A DNA stretch of 64,000 nucleotides from DATFVA01 sp963711455 (GTDB lineage Bacteria; Bacteroidota; Ignavibacteria; Ignavibacteriales; Ignavibacteriaceae): positions 310,001 to 374,000 of the forward strand of contig CAVQEH010000006.1 in NCBI GenBank assembly GCA_963711455.1, written 5' to 3'. Under the pieces are notes generated by a model. That model saw only the letters and a list, made by a program, of their open reading frames with translations. It had not been told where the DNA came from and did no database searches. Below, piece after piece: positions 1 through 10,279 of the stretch. The translations under genes were made by a program, and so were the position numbers. Within the stretch, counting starts at the first letter, position 1. The number at the start of each line of letters is the position of its first letter.

Positions 1-3000
1 CATTGGCTTTGTTCTGCGGAGCACAGCATAGCATAAGACTTTACGAAAACTGGGGGAAAGCGGTAAATAAATTCTGTCTTGAAAACAATTTTAATGTAAT
101 TTTGCTGGGAAGTGATAAGGATAAATATATTAATGAAAAAAACACCAAGGACATCTCAGGCAGGATTATCAATTTAACAGGAAAAACCACCATCCGACAA
201 ACTACAGCGATTATAAAAAATTGTGCGATTGCTATAGGATCTGAAACCGGTCTTGCTCATATTTCTTGTTCTATCGGTACGCCTAATGTAATTTTAGTAG
301 GCGGGGGTCACTTCGGCAGATTTATACCGTATTCAGGTCTTACTTCTGTTGTTACTCTTCCATTACATTGTTTTGGTTGTAATTGGCAATGTAAATTCGG
401 TAACCCGTTTTGCATAAAAGACATTTCTCCAGAATTAATTTATCAGGCATTGACTGAGAAACTAAAAAATCATTCTGCAAAAATCAGAGTTTATGCACAA
501 TCGGAGTATCCTTATGATTTTATAAGCTATTACCCTAAAGTTACTGATCCGCAAAAATGGTTGAAAAAAAGTAGTGCTGAAATAATAAAATTCCCGAAAG
601 CAGACCTGCAACCGGAAATTTATTATAAAACAGAGACATTAAATTCACTTAACAAACTGAAAGTAGAAGAAAATGTTAAGTCAGATCTAATTGCTTTACA
701 CGAATTTTATATAAATAATCCCAAATCATTTATAGAAGTTATTGAACTGGAAAAAAGAGTTATCAATTCTGTTTCTTACGAAAAGCTGACGGAATTTAAC
801 TTAAAGATTAATAATGGATTTACAAATTATTTGTTAGCACTTTCTGCTTCTATCCATAACGAAAAAACGGCAATTGAATATTTTAAAAAGTCACTTAAGT
901 ATTATCAAAACTATCGTGCGCTTTATCTTAATGCAATTTTATTTGATAAACTGAATTATCTTAATAATGCGATCTGGTTTTTTGTAGAATTGCTGAAATT
1001 AAAAATTAATGAGAGCGAAATAAAAGAAAAAATAGAACTGATTAAACAGGTTCTAAACATCAAAATATATAATCAGAATAGGCCGATTTCTGACGAAAAT
1101 AATTTAAAGGTGTCTGATTTATATTTCAGTCCTCATCATATCGCTCCCGATATTTCAATTATTCTACCTTCAAAAAACCGGGCTCCGGGAGCTAAAGCAT
1201 TCCTTCAGAGCCTGGAATATTCCTGCTATAAAATTAATTATGAAATTCTTTTGTATACCGGTGATGATTTAGATGAAGATTATAAAAAAATCAAAAGAGA
1301 TTATAATATAGATAAAGTATTTTTTGACTCCGATATTTTTAATAAAGATGAAAAATTTTCCTGGACAAAGATGATGCGGCATGGGTTTAAAAATGCTTCG
1401 GGAAAATGGATTATGTATGCATCTGATGATATTGTAGTGCATCCGTTTGCCTTTAATTATGCACTGTCTCTTGTTAATGATGAAACAATTGGCGGGATTT
1501 CTTTCATGCACAAAAATACCATCCAGGATTATGATGGAATTTTTAAGAATTATGGCTACGATTTTCTGGCAGACCGAATATTTATAAACTTCGGCTTGAT
1601 CAGGAAAGCTGCTTATGAGCAGGTTAAAGGATTCGACTCTGATTTTAAATTTTATTCCGGTGATACAGATTTATGCTGGCAATTACTGGAAAAGAATTAT
1701 CAAATAATTACTTCTGAACATTCGCTTGTAGATCACATAAATATTGAAGATAGTATTAAATGCAGTAATACATCTGATGTTTATGATCAAGATTCGAAAA
1801 TGTTTTTAAGAAAATGGGTAGGCTATTTGAAACAATTTGATACTCCCATTTATAGGACAAGATACTTTCTGCAAAATATTAATAAAATCAAGGACAGGAT
1901 TTATAAGGAATCTATAGCCCGGGGTTTTGATAAAGAAATACTTTTTGCTTTGGACTATGAATATAAAAAATATGACAGGGATGAACACACTACGTTAAAT
2001 GAAATTAAATTGTCAGCAATCATTTCAACATTTAATTCGGAAAGATTTATTGGTGAATGCCTGGAAGACTTAGTCAACCAGACATTATATATAAATGGAG
2101 AGCTGGAAATAATTGTCATTGATTCCGCTTCAGAACAAAATGAAGGAAGGGTTGTAAGTGAATATCAAAAAAAATATAAAAATATTGTTTATCAACAAAC
2201 CACAAAAGAAACGATTTACAAGGCATGGAATAGAGGCATAAAATTATCTAAAGGTAAATATATCACTAATGCAAATGCAGATGACAGACATCTGCCTGAT
2301 GCCCTGGAAAAAATGTCTGAGGTTCTTGATACGAATGATAATTACGATGTGGTATACGCTGATATTTATCAAACTGAAATTGAAAATGATAAAGTAAATT
2401 CTTCTTCAAAAAAGAAAGTAATAAAATGGCCTGAATTTGATAGAGACATTCTTTTATTTGGTTGTTTTATAGGACCACAGCCGGTTTGGCGGAAATCTCT
2501 CCACGAAAAATTCGGATACTTTGATCAGAATCTAAAAGTTGTCGGAGATTATGAATTCTGGCTCCGGATCAGTTCAGGTTCAAATTTCTATCATATTAAT
2601 GAACCCTTAGGATTATATTTATACAATCCAGAAAGTGCCGAACACAGAAATAAAGAAATTACTTCCACTGAAGACACCCTGGTTCGTAATGAATATATTA
2701 CAAAATATATTAATTCTTTTAAGGATATTGAAAGGGTAAAAAATAAATTAGCTTTTATTAGTCAAGCAGAAAATTTACGGCAATATTCTTCTGATGCACT
2801 TAGGCTTATAACACAAAGAGAAGAAGGAATCTTTTTAGAGCAAAAAATATTGCAGGAATTAAAAACTAACAATGATGAGGATAATTTACGACAACTATCG
2901 AATGTCATAGAAAACACAGATGTACTTATAAATAAAAATTTCTACAATGAAATCCTGTTCCTGACATTGGGATTTATTTTATTGAAAGAGAGTAAAATTG

Positions 3001-3677
3001 AAAAAGCCAAATTAGAATTTGAAAAGGCACTGAACACTAATCCGGAATCTTCCCGTGCTTGTTCAGGTTTAGGAGAAATCTTCTACTCAGAAGAAAATTA
3101 TGAAGCTGCAAAGACTATGTTTGAATATGCCGTTAAATTTGATCCTCAGAATAGAAATGCACAAAATCGTTTAGAGAATCTTCAGGAAATAATTGCCGCT
3201 GAAAATTTAACAGAGAATGATATTGAATATGGGGATAACAAAGATATTGAGTATATATTAAATGAAATTTTAGATAAGGTATATGAACTTTTTGCTCTTA
3301 AAAAATATGAAGAAGCAATAAAAGCATTAGATCAAACCTGTGACCTTTTTTATTCCACACTAAAGGAGACTCATGATAATCACCTTGTTTGTGCCTATGA
3401 AAATCTCAAAGGATTCAATTACCTTGGATTGAACGAAAATGAAAGCGCCAGGGAATGTTTTGAAAACGCTTTGAACCTTGATCCTGAATCATCGCAGGCA
3501 TGTGCCGGGTTAGGAGAAGTATTTTTTCTTGAAGGAAAAGATAAAGAGGCAAAAGTGATGTATGAATGGGGTTTGAAAAATAATCCTGGCAATCAATTTG
3601 CATTAGATGGACTTAAGAAAATAAATTCAATTCTCGGGATTGAAGAAACAGACAATTCATTATTAGCAGTTAAATGA
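1..3677 (+). CDS. Multidomain glycosyltransferase (GT9-like + two GT2) with TPR tail, 5' partial
   Basis: The reading frame is open to the left edge. The TTG at base 3 is probably not the start, because the first domain lacks its N-terminal half. Residues 1-160 resemble the C-terminal half of a GT9 (heptosyltransferase-like) domain, with the SETGLAH nucleotide-sugar motif followed by a Cys cluster (CFGCNWQC). Two GT2 domains follow, at about 385-640 (IILPSKNR, ASDDIVV) and 670-900 (IISTFNSE, NADDRHLPDA). Tetratricopeptide repeats fill about 985-1060 and 1085-1210. The stop overlaps the next ATG (ATGA), so the two genes are translationally coupled. The position just before flagellin suggests a role in flagellin glycosylation; that is inference, and surface polysaccharide synthesis is the alternative. 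Confidence 0.8.
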   Translation, partial: LALFCGAQHSIRLYENWGKAVNKFCLENNFNVILLGSDKDKYINEKNTKDISGRIINLTGKTTIRQTTAIIKNCAIAIGSETGLAHISCSIGTPNVILVGGGHFGRFIPYSGLTSVVTLPLHCFGCNWQCKFGNPFCIKDISPELIYQALTEKLKNHSAKIRVYAQSEYPYDFISYYPKVTDPQKWLKKSSAEIIKFPKADLQPEIYYKTETLNSLNKLKVEENVKSDLIALHEFYINNPKSFIEVIELEKRVINSVSYEKLTEFNLKINNGFTNYLLALSASIHNEKTAIEYFKKSLKYYQNYRALYLNAILFDKLNYLNNAIWFFVELLKLKINESEIKEKIELIKQVLNIKIYNQNRPISDENNLKVSDLYFSPHHIAPDISIILPSKNRAPGAKAFLQSLEYSCYKINYEILLYTGDDLDEDYKKIKRDYNIDKVFFDSDIFNKDEKFSWTKMMRHGFKNASGKWIMYASDDIVVHPFAFNYALSLVNDETIGGISFMHKNTIQDYDGIFKNYGYDFLADRIFINFGLIRKAAYEQVKGFDSDFKFYSGDTDLCWQLLEKNYQIITSEHSLVDHINIEDSIKCSNTSDVYDQDSKMFLRKWVGYLKQFDTPIYRTRYFLQNINKIKDRIYKESIARGFDKEILFALDYEYKKYDRDEHTTLNEIKLSAIISTFNSERFIGECLEDLVNQTLYINGELEIIVIDSASEQNEGRVVSEYQKKYKNIVYQQTTKETIYKAWNRGIKLSKGKYITNANADDRHLPDALEKMSEVLDTNDNYDVVYADIYQTEIENDKVNSSSKKKVIKWPEFDRDILLFGCFIGPQPVWRKSLHEKFGYFDQNLKVVGDYEFWLRISSGSNFYHINEPLGLYLYNPESAEHRNKEITSTEDTLVRNEYITKYINSFKDIERVKNKLAFISQAENLRQYSSDALRLITQREEGIFLEQKILQELKTNNDEDNLRQLSNVIENTDVLINKNFYNEILFLTLGFILLKESKIEKAKLEFEKALNTNPESSRACSGLGEIFYSEENYEAAKTMFEYAVKFDPQNRNAQNRLENLQEIIAAENLTENDIEYGDNKDIEYILNEILDKVYELFALKKYEEAIKALDQTCDLFYSTLKETHDNHLVCAYENLKGFNYLGLNENESARECFENALNLDPESSQACAGLGEVFFLEGKDKEAKVMYEWGLKNNPGNQFALDGLKKINSILGIEETDNSLLAVK

Positions 3678-5656
3678 CAAACGCAATTGATTCTTATCAT
3701 CGGGCAGTTGATTTGTTTTCATCATCCGGATTGGATGAAGTCGATGAAATTCTAAACGGTATTATAAATAAAAATGAAAACGATTCTGACGCATTAAAAA
3801 CCCTGGGAATAATAAAATTAAATCAGAAAGATTATAAATCAGCAGCTCTTTTATTTGAAAAAGTAATTGAATTAGATCCTCATCCGGTAAGCTTTTATAA
3901 TCTCGGACTTGCTTATCAATATTTAAATGAAGCTGAAAAAGCAATAGTTTGTTACGATAAAGCACTCGATCTGTGTCATAATTATCCCGATGCCTTAAAT
4001 AATCTTGCTTTGATTTACAAAAGCAAAAAAGAATATCAAAAAGCAGAAGATTATTTTATAAAAATAGTTGATCTTGATAATAGTAATGCAAAGGCCTGGA
4101 ACAATCTGGCAAATCTTTTTCTGGAAACGGAAAAATATGATAAAGCAGTCGAAGCGTATAATAATGCGATTGAAATTGAACCTTCAAACGCTGATTACTA
4201 TTATAACCTTGCAACCAGCTTCTTAAAAATAAATTCTTATGAAGCATCAATTCTGAATCTAAAGAAAACTCTTGAACTTAATCCCCAACATTTGCAAGCA
4301 CTGAATAATCTTGGAATCGCATATAGTAAATCCGGTGACTTTGATAATGCGATGGAAATATATAAGAAAATTTCTGATAAAGAAACGCCCGAATCTGAAA
4401 TTCTCTTAAACAAAGCCAATGAGTTAGAACAAAATAATGAGTTTGAAAAGGCAATTGGAATTTATGAAGAAATTATAAATAGTGAACCGGAAAATAAATC
4501 CGCGCTGTTTAAATTAAGCGAAATATATAATTTGCTTGGAAAGAAGAACGAAGCGGTTGAACTTATTTCCCGTATCAAAAAAAGTAAAGATAACAAAGTT
4601 GCAATATTAACTAACCTCGCTCTTGCAAAAATGAAACAGAAATGCTTTAATGAATCTGTCGGGCTTTGTAAAAGAGCTTTATTAATTGATTCGAATACGG
4701 TGGTAAAATATAATCTAGCTCATATTCAACTCCTTATGGAAAATTATGAAGAAGGCTGGCAGAACTATGAAGCAAGAATGGAGAGGGAGGAATTTGTTAA
4801 GAGGGAGTTTTCAAAACCCGGACTTGCAAACCAGGACGTTAAAGGAAAAACTATATTAGTATACGATGAACAGGGTCTGGGTGATTCAATTCAATTTGTC
4901 CGTTATCTTAAATTACTTAAAGAAAAGGGGTGCAGGATAATTTATGAATGTGATCCTCGACTGGTTTATTTGTTCCTGAATCTTAAATATTGTGATGAGA
5001 TAATTCCCCGTAAAAATTTTGATGAACCGGTTGTTAATTATGATTACCATATTTCTTTGTTGAGTTTGCCTCTTTATTTTAATACTACTGTAGATTCAAT
5101 CCCTAATAATGTTCCTTATTTGCATGCGAATAAAGATCTTGCATCAGAATTATCCACTGTCATTAAAAGAAATAATATTTATAATGTGGGGTTCGTTTGG
5201 GCAGGTAATCCAAATCATACTAATGATAATAACCGTTCCTGTTCCCTGGAGAATTTCGGTAAGCTTATTAGCTTAGAGGGTGTAAGATATTATTCATTAC
5301 AAAAAGGAGAACCGGTAAAAAAATTAAAAGAAAAAAATCTGCCGGTTATAGATCTTGACAGCAAAGGACTTACAACTTTTGCTCATACTGCTGCTGTAAT
5401 TGAAAACCTTGATTTGGTTATATCGGTTGATACTTCTGTTGCACATCTTGCCGGGGCAATGGGAAAGAAGGTTTGGGTTTTATTGCCGTATATACCTGAC
5501 TGGAGATGGCTGATGGAAAGAAATGATTCTCCATGGTATCCGACAATGAGATTATTCCGTCAATCAAAACCGGGAAGCTGGGAAGATGTTTTTGACGATG
5601 TTTTAAAAGAACTTCAAAAAGAAATTATATCAAATATCTGTACGAAAAAATTATAA
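3674..5656 (+). CDS. TPR-glycosyltransferase (GT9/GT41-like)
   Basis: 660 residues. Roughly the first 340 are tandem TPR repeats with the usual NLG/A-Y pattern. The C-terminal 270 form a GT-B glycosyltransferase half, with GFVWAGNP, a SLQKGEP strand-turn and the donor-site motif SVDTSVAHLAGAMG followed by WVLLPYIPDWRW. This architecture, TPR plus an OGT- or GT9-like domain, is common beside bacterial flagellin genes and usually glycosylates protein. The start overlaps the upstream stop by 4 bases. Acceptor and sugar cannot be read from the sequence. Confidence 0.85.
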   Translation: MTNAIDSYHRAVDLFSSSGLDEVDEILNGIINKNENDSDALKTLGIIKLNQKDYKSAALLFEKVIELDPHPVSFYNLGLAYQYLNEAEKAIVCYDKALDLCHNYPDALNNLALIYKSKKEYQKAEDYFIKIVDLDNSNAKAWNNLANLFLETEKYDKAVEAYNNAIEIEPSNADYYYNLATSFLKINSYEASILNLKKTLELNPQHLQALNNLGIAYSKSGDFDNAMEIYKKISDKETPESEILLNKANELEQNNEFEKAIGIYEEIINSEPENKSALFKLSEIYNLLGKKNEAVELISRIKKSKDNKVAILTNLALAKMKQKCFNESVGLCKRALLIDSNTVVKYNLAHIQLLMENYEEGWQNYEARMEREEFVKREFSKPGLANQDVKGKTILVYDEQGLGDSIQFVRYLKLLKEKGCRIIYECDPRLVYLFLNLKYCDEIIPRKNFDEPVVNYDYHISLLSLPLYFNTTVDSIPNNVPYLHANKDLASELSTVIKRNNIYNVGFVWAGNPNHTNDNNRSCSLENFGKLISLEGVRYYSLQKGEPVKKLKEKNLPVIDLDSKGLTTFAHTAAVIENLDLVISVDTSVAHLAGAMGKKVWVLLPYIPDWRWLMERNDSPWYPTMRLFRQSKPGSWEDVFDDVLKELQKEIISNICTKKL

Positions 5657-5678
5657 AACTTTAAAAACCGGTTCATCT

Positions 5679-7184
5679 ATGCTAACTCTTAGTATGATCG
5701 TAAAAAATGAGGAAAAGTATTTAGCTGATTGTCTCAAATCAGTTAAAGACGTTGTAGACGAAATAGTTATTGTTGATACCGGTTCTAATGACCTCACAAT
5801 AGAAATAGCAAAAAAATTTAATGCAAAAATCTATCTTTATAAATGGGAGAATGATTTCAGTGCGGCAAGAAATTTTGCTTTGGAAAAATCCACCGGGAAC
5901 TGGATATTATATCTTGATGCAGATGAAAGATTATCTGCTTCATCAATAAACCTCATTAAAAAACTTACCAAAGCTCCCGGCGAGAAGGGTTACTACTGTA
6001 CTATACAAAATACTGATGATGTTAGAAACCGTCCTTCCGTTATGAAATATGTACGCTTATTTCCTCGTTCGGAAAAGATCAGGTTTACAGGGAAAATACA
6101 CGAACAGATTGAGCAGTCGATTTTAAATAATAATTACAGGCTGGAAAACTCTGATGTTGAGATAATCCACATTGGTTATAATATTTCCGGGGATGATTTA
6201 AAATACAAGGCAAAGAGAAACCTGGATATTTTACTGAAAGAATTTAAAGAAAATCCTTCTTCATATATTGCTTATCAATTAGGACAAACTTACGGAATTT
6301 TAGATGAACAGGTTAAAGCCTCGGATTATTTTATTCAATCTGTTGAAGATGTTTCGTTAAAAAAAGAATATAAGTCGGTTGCATACAGGTACTTATGTGT
6401 AAATGAAGCTGAAAAAAAGAATTGGGAAAAAGCGCTTGAGTATATAGGAAAAAGCCTGGAATGCGATTCCTCGCAACCACTTCCACTATTGGTTTCGGCA
6501 AAAATAAATCTTCAGTTAAAAGATTTTAGAAAAGCCGGGAGTGATTGTAAGAAAGCTTACCAGGCTAATAAAAAATATATTAATGGAAAGAATAACTCTT
6601 ACCAGACAATCTATTTAAGTGAAACAGATATTTTATATGAGTGCTTAAACATTGCTGTATCCTCAGAAAATAATGAGCTGTTCAATTTCTTTTTCCCATT
6701 GTTAAAAAGTTCAGGTAAAAATATTCAGGGGAGCTTTTATGAACTTGTAAATATTTTAGTCAACCATAAAAATATTAATAACCCGGAATCATATTTGGGA
6801 GAAATTAATGATCAAAATATTGATTTCATTGCTAATCTACTAAATAAATACGTACATAGTGATAAGGGAGTTCTCTTAAAATCATTGGTAAATAAATATC
6901 CTCAACATTCAGTTTTGAGAACGACTTACGGGCTGTATCTTTCATCAATTAATAAGTTCAGTGAAGCAGCCGATCAACTGGAAAAAGCCTACGATTTGAA
7001 AGCCGATCCCTCAATAGTTTTTTATCTTGTATCGGCATACCTGCAAACTACGGAATTAAATAAGATTAAAATTTTAATAGAAAAAGCGGAAAATTACTAT
7101 TCAGGGCAGAAAAATGTGATGGACAGAATAAGCCTTTTGAAACAAAAAATTTATCCCCTGTTACTATCTGACAAATCCCTCTAA
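5679..7184 (+). CDS. GT2 glycosyltransferase with TPR C-terminus
   Basis: 501 residues. The N-terminal 200 form a GT2 domain of the SunS/WaaE-like kind: SMIVKNEEKYL at the start, VDTGSNDLT at the donor site, and LDADERL as the metal-binding DxD motif. The rest is helical and repeat-like (TPR). It lies 22 bases after the preceding TPR-transferase and 111 bases before flagellin, so all three upstream transferases are probably one flagellin-modification operon. Its stop codon lies inside the -35 box of the flagellin promoter. Confidence 0.85.
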   Translation: MLTLSMIVKNEEKYLADCLKSVKDVVDEIVIVDTGSNDLTIEIAKKFNAKIYLYKWENDFSAARNFALEKSTGNWILYLDADERLSASSINLIKKLTKAPGEKGYYCTIQNTDDVRNRPSVMKYVRLFPRSEKIRFTGKIHEQIEQSILNNNYRLENSDVEIIHIGYNISGDDLKYKAKRNLDILLKEFKENPSSYIAYQLGQTYGILDEQVKASDYFIQSVEDVSLKKEYKSVAYRYLCVNEAEKKNWEKALEYIGKSLECDSSQPLPLLVSAKINLQLKDFRKAGSDCKKAYQANKKYINGKNNSYQTIYLSETDILYECLNIAVSSENNELFNFFFPLLKSSGKNIQGSFYELVNILVNHKNINNPESYLGEINDQNIDFIANLLNKYVHSDKGVLLKSLVNKYPQHSVLRTTYGLYLSSINKFSEAADQLEKAYDLKADPSIVFYLVSAYLQTTELNKIKILIEKAENYYSGQKNVMDRISLLKQKIYPLLLSDKSL

Positions 7185-7208
7185 ACATTTCGAATCACAT
7201 CCCGATAA
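7182..7208 (+). promoter_or_regulatory. Sigma-28 (FliA) promoter of flagellin
   Basis: TAAA at 7182-7185, then exactly 15 bases, then CCCGATAA at 7201-7208. The sigma-28 consensus is TAAA-N15-GCCGATAA, so only one base differs. It lies 87 bases upstream of the flagellin ATG, which leaves a longish leader with a clear ribosome-binding site (acggaggt at 7284-7291). Confidence 0.85.
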
Positions 7209-7295
7209 TATATCTGAGAAGTACATAATTCTTAATAATCAATAACAACTGAGTAAGGATACTCAGAAAAAAACAAACATACACGGAGGTATAAA

Positions 7296-8093
7296 ATGTC
7301 ATTCAGTATTAACACAAACATTCAGGCGTTAAACGCTTATAACGCATTAGCAAAAGTTAATTCTCAAACAGAAAAAGCTCAGCTTCGTTTAGCTACACAG
7401 AAAAGAATTAATTCGGCTGGTGATGATACATCAGGTTACAGGGTCGGTAAAGAGTTACAAAGCAAGATTTCTATCATGCAGGCTGCACAGGGGAATATTG
7501 GTTCTGCAAAAGATATGTTGTCTACTGCTGAGTCTGCTCTTTCAAATATCAACGATCTGCTTATTCAGGTTGAAGGAAAAGTTGCCAATTCGAACGATCC
7601 TACCAAAAATCTAAGTTCTCTTGCAAGTGATGTAAAAGCACTTGGAGATGAAATTAGCTCGATTTTTACCAATACCAAGTTCAATAGTACTGCATTATTA
7701 AGTGGTGGCAGTGCTTCAGGTAACTTTGTTTTCCAGACTGGTGATGGTGAAATGACAACAATTAATTTTGGTGCCATGAACACCCTGGATCTTTCTTCTT
7801 TAAGTGGTGCAACTTCTGCTAATATTACTTCTATTGATGTAAGTTCTTTGGAAACAGCAGTTAAAGATGCTCTCGGGAAAATTGGTAATTATGAACAGAG
7901 ACTTGATGTAAAGAGTGATTATTTGTCTTCAGCTATTTCTAATGCGACGGCAAGTGTTAGCCGTTTGTTTGATGCTGATATGGCTATGGAGCAGTTAAAT
8001 GCTACAAAAGGTCAGATTGGCGGTCAGGTAGCAACATCTATGCTTGCTCAATTGAATGCTGCCCCTCAAAATATTTTATCACTCTTTAGATAA
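7296..8093 (+). CDS. fliC: Flagellin
   Basis: 265 residues, a short flagellin. The N-terminal D0/D1 (SFSINTNIQALNAYNAL, RLATQKRINSAGDD) and C-terminal D0 (ATSMLAQLNAAPQNILSLFR) are classic. The central variable domain is only about 100 residues and rich in Ser/Thr, which gives acceptor sites for the glycosyltransferases upstream. A strong ribosome-binding site and a sigma-28 promoter precede it and a strong terminator follows, so it is its own late transcript. Confidence 0.97.
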   Translation: MSFSINTNIQALNAYNALAKVNSQTEKAQLRLATQKRINSAGDDTSGYRVGKELQSKISIMQAAQGNIGSAKDMLSTAESALSNINDLLIQVEGKVANSNDPTKNLSSLASDVKALGDEISSIFTNTKFNSTALLSGGSASGNFVFQTGDGEMTTINFGAMNTLDLSSLSGATSANITSIDVSSLETAVKDALGKIGNYEQRLDVKSDYLSSAISNATASVSRLFDADMAMEQLNATKGQIGGQVATSMLAQLNAAPQNILSLFR

Positions 8094-8106
8094 AATATTG
8101 ATTCGG

Positions 8107-8139
8107 ATCTCCCGGGTGATTTTTACCCGGGAGATTTTC
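8107..8139 (+). terminator. Rho-independent terminator of flagellin
   Basis: A perfect 11-bp stem (ATCTCCCGGGT at 8107-8117, ACCCGGGAGAT at 8125-8135) with a 7-base loop is followed by TTT. It begins 14 bases after the flagellin stop. Confidence 0.85.
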
Positions 8140-8163
8140 ATAATTAATAATTACAGGAAATAA

Positions 8164-8505
8164 ATGTATTCTTCATCTTTTGCAGATAACAAGCTTAACA
8201 GAACCAATCAATATCTGATTAAAGAAATAACAGAAGCAACGCCACAGCAGCTTATTTTGAAAGTTTATGATTTTGCCATTGTGAACTGTCAAAAAAAGAA
8301 TCTTTCTAAAACTAATGATGCTCTGCAGGTGCTTATAAATGCATTACGATTCGATACCGAAGAAGTGAAGTCAGTTTCCCTCGGCTTATTTAAGTTATAT
8401 CAATACTGTCAGGAAGAAATGAGACATAAAAATTTTGGAATAGTTTACAGGATTCTCACAGAGTTAAGGGATTCCTGGATGACTGCATTTAATCAATCGA
8501 AATAA
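8164..8505 (+). CDS. fliS: Flagellar export chaperone FliS
   Basis: 113 residues, normal for FliS. Family motifs are visible: NQYLIKEITEATPQQLILKVYD near the start (residues about 18-39) and a helical remainder. FliS caps the flagellin C-terminus in the cytoplasm before export. It sits 70 bases after flagellin and 2 bases before fliD, the usual order in many phyla. Confidence 0.92.
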   Translation: MYSSSFADNKLNRTNQYLIKEITEATPQQLILKVYDFAIVNCQKKNLSKTNDALQVLINALRFDTEEVKSVSLGLFKLYQYCQEEMRHKNFGIVYRILTELRDSWMTAFNQSK

Positions 8506-8507
8506 TT

Positions 8508-10265
8508 ATGGATTCAGTATTAACCACCGATACTATAAATTCAATGATAAGCTCTTATGTTTCAAGTGAAACTTCCAGGCTTATCACCCCTATTACAACA
8601 AAAACTCAATGGTATCAGAGTCTCTCAACTGCATATGGTACCTTAAGTTCAAAACTGGCATCTTTAAAAACACTTCTTTCTAATTTTAATCAAACCGGAA
8701 ACGATTCAATTTTCAGACTGAAAACCGCGACTTCATCAAATTCAGCTTTTATTTCTGCCTCTGCTACAGGTATTGCTGCGGCAGGTGCTTATAATATGAC
8801 TGTAAGTCAACTGGCTAAAAATGATCTGCTGGTGTCGCAGGAATTTGATTCAGCTTCATCCAATGCAATTTCAGGTACACATACTTTTACAATAAAAACA
8901 GGTGATGGAGAAGGCGGAGAATATACAAGTAATATCGATGTGACGTTTTCTGGTTCAGAGACTAATCAGTCAATTATGGAAAAAATAAGAGATGCGATTA
9001 ACTCTGATAAAGCAACTGTTAATTCAGATGTGAAAAGTGCTTCCGTTGATTATACCGGCGGAGCTGCAACTTTTAAAATAAATGTGGACGGTACTGAAAA
9101 AAGTATTTCTGTAAATGGCGGAGGAACTTATAGTGATTTAATTGATGAAGTTGTAGCCAATATAACAGCTAATGTTACGGGCGTTACCGCAGAAAAGGTT
9201 GTTGATCCTAATAATCCTGATAACGTAAGCTTGAAAATTACCGGGAAGGATGCATCGAAATATATTTCTATTTCACAAGAAAGTGGATTCGAAATTGTAA
9301 GTGATCTGAATATTGCCGTTACTAAAGAAAAAGGAGCTTCAGGTATTGTTACTGCCTCATCATTCAGTCCTTCTTCAGGCAAAACCCAATTTTCCTTATC
9401 ATCAAAACAAACAGGTGTGGATTTCAGAATTACCGGCTTATCAGACAGCGGTTCCTCAACTGCTTTGAGTGCAATTGGGTTGAATTTAGGCGTAGACAGA
9501 CCTTCATTTGATCAATCTACAAATCCTGATACACCTGGTTATCTTTATGCCGATATTTCAGATAGCAACTTATTAAACTCGCGGTTTACTTTTAACGGGT
9601 TAAATATACAGAGAGATTCAAACGTAATAGATGATATTGCGAGTGGTGTAACTTTCACTTTAAATTCCGTAATGCAGTCTTCCGATCCGGCAGTTAATAT
9701 TTCGGTGGCAACCGATTCCTCCTCAATCAGATCTAATATTGAGGATTTTATTACGAAGTTCAATGATGTATTTACTTACTTAAAATCACAAAGCACGTAT
9801 GGTTCTGATAACAGGGGAGTATTTGCCGGAGATTCAAATGCTTCTTCCTTGCTGAGCATGCTTGGTTCAATTACTTACTCTGCTATTCCCGGAGTTTCTT
9901 CCGGTGACTTGAAAATGCTTTCGCAATTAGGGATAACATTTAGCAGCACAACCGGTTTAAGCATTACAGATTCATCCAGGCTTGATGATGCAATAACAAA
10001 CAATTCTTCCCAGGTAGAAGCGCTTTTTAATTCTTCAAATGGTATAGCCAATACTCTTTATAACAAAATAAATCCTTATTTAGGTGCAGGAGGATATCTT
10101 GCCCTGGGACAATCCCGGTTTGATGATACTGTTAAATCATTAAATGATAAAAATACTGCATATCAAAACAGAATTAATAAAAGTGCAGATGTACTTAGAA
10201 ACAGGTATGAACAATTACAGGCTCAACTTGCATCTTTGCTTACAGTTCAAAATATGTTTAGTTAA
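8508..10265 (+). CDS. fliD: Flagellar hook-associated protein 2 (filament cap) FliD
   Basis: 585 residues. The N-terminal FliD_N region (SLSTAYGTLSSKLASLKTLL) and the Ser/Thr/Gly-rich middle fit the family. So does the C-terminal FliD_C region, with ANTLYNKINPYLG followed by a coiled-coil end and YEQLQAQLASL. It forms the cap at the filament tip where flagellin folds. It starts 2 bases after fliS. Confidence 0.93.
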   Translation: MDSVLTTDTINSMISSYVSSETSRLITPITTKTQWYQSLSTAYGTLSSKLASLKTLLSNFNQTGNDSIFRLKTATSSNSAFISASATGIAAAGAYNMTVSQLAKNDLLVSQEFDSASSNAISGTHTFTIKTGDGEGGEYTSNIDVTFSGSETNQSIMEKIRDAINSDKATVNSDVKSASVDYTGGAATFKINVDGTEKSISVNGGGTYSDLIDEVVANITANVTGVTAEKVVDPNNPDNVSLKITGKDASKYISISQESGFEIVSDLNIAVTKEKGASGIVTASSFSPSSGKTQFSLSSKQTGVDFRITGLSDSGSSTALSAIGLNLGVDRPSFDQSTNPDTPGYLYADISDSNLLNSRFTFNGLNIQRDSNVIDDIASGVTFTLNSVMQSSDPAVNISVATDSSSIRSNIEDFITKFNDVFTYLKSQSTYGSDNRGVFAGDSNASSLLSMLGSITYSAIPGVSSGDLKMLSQLGITFSSTTGLSITDSSRLDDAITNNSSQVEALFNSSNGIANTLYNKINPYLGAGGYLALGQSRFDDTVKSLNDKNTAYQNRINKSADVLRNRYEQLQAQLASLLTVQNMFS

Positions 10266-10279
10266 GCTTTGATTTATTA

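Noticed and set aside
3..5. TTG at base 3 as the true start of the first gene
   Set aside because: The GT9-like domain is missing its N-terminal half, so the gene begins left of the window.
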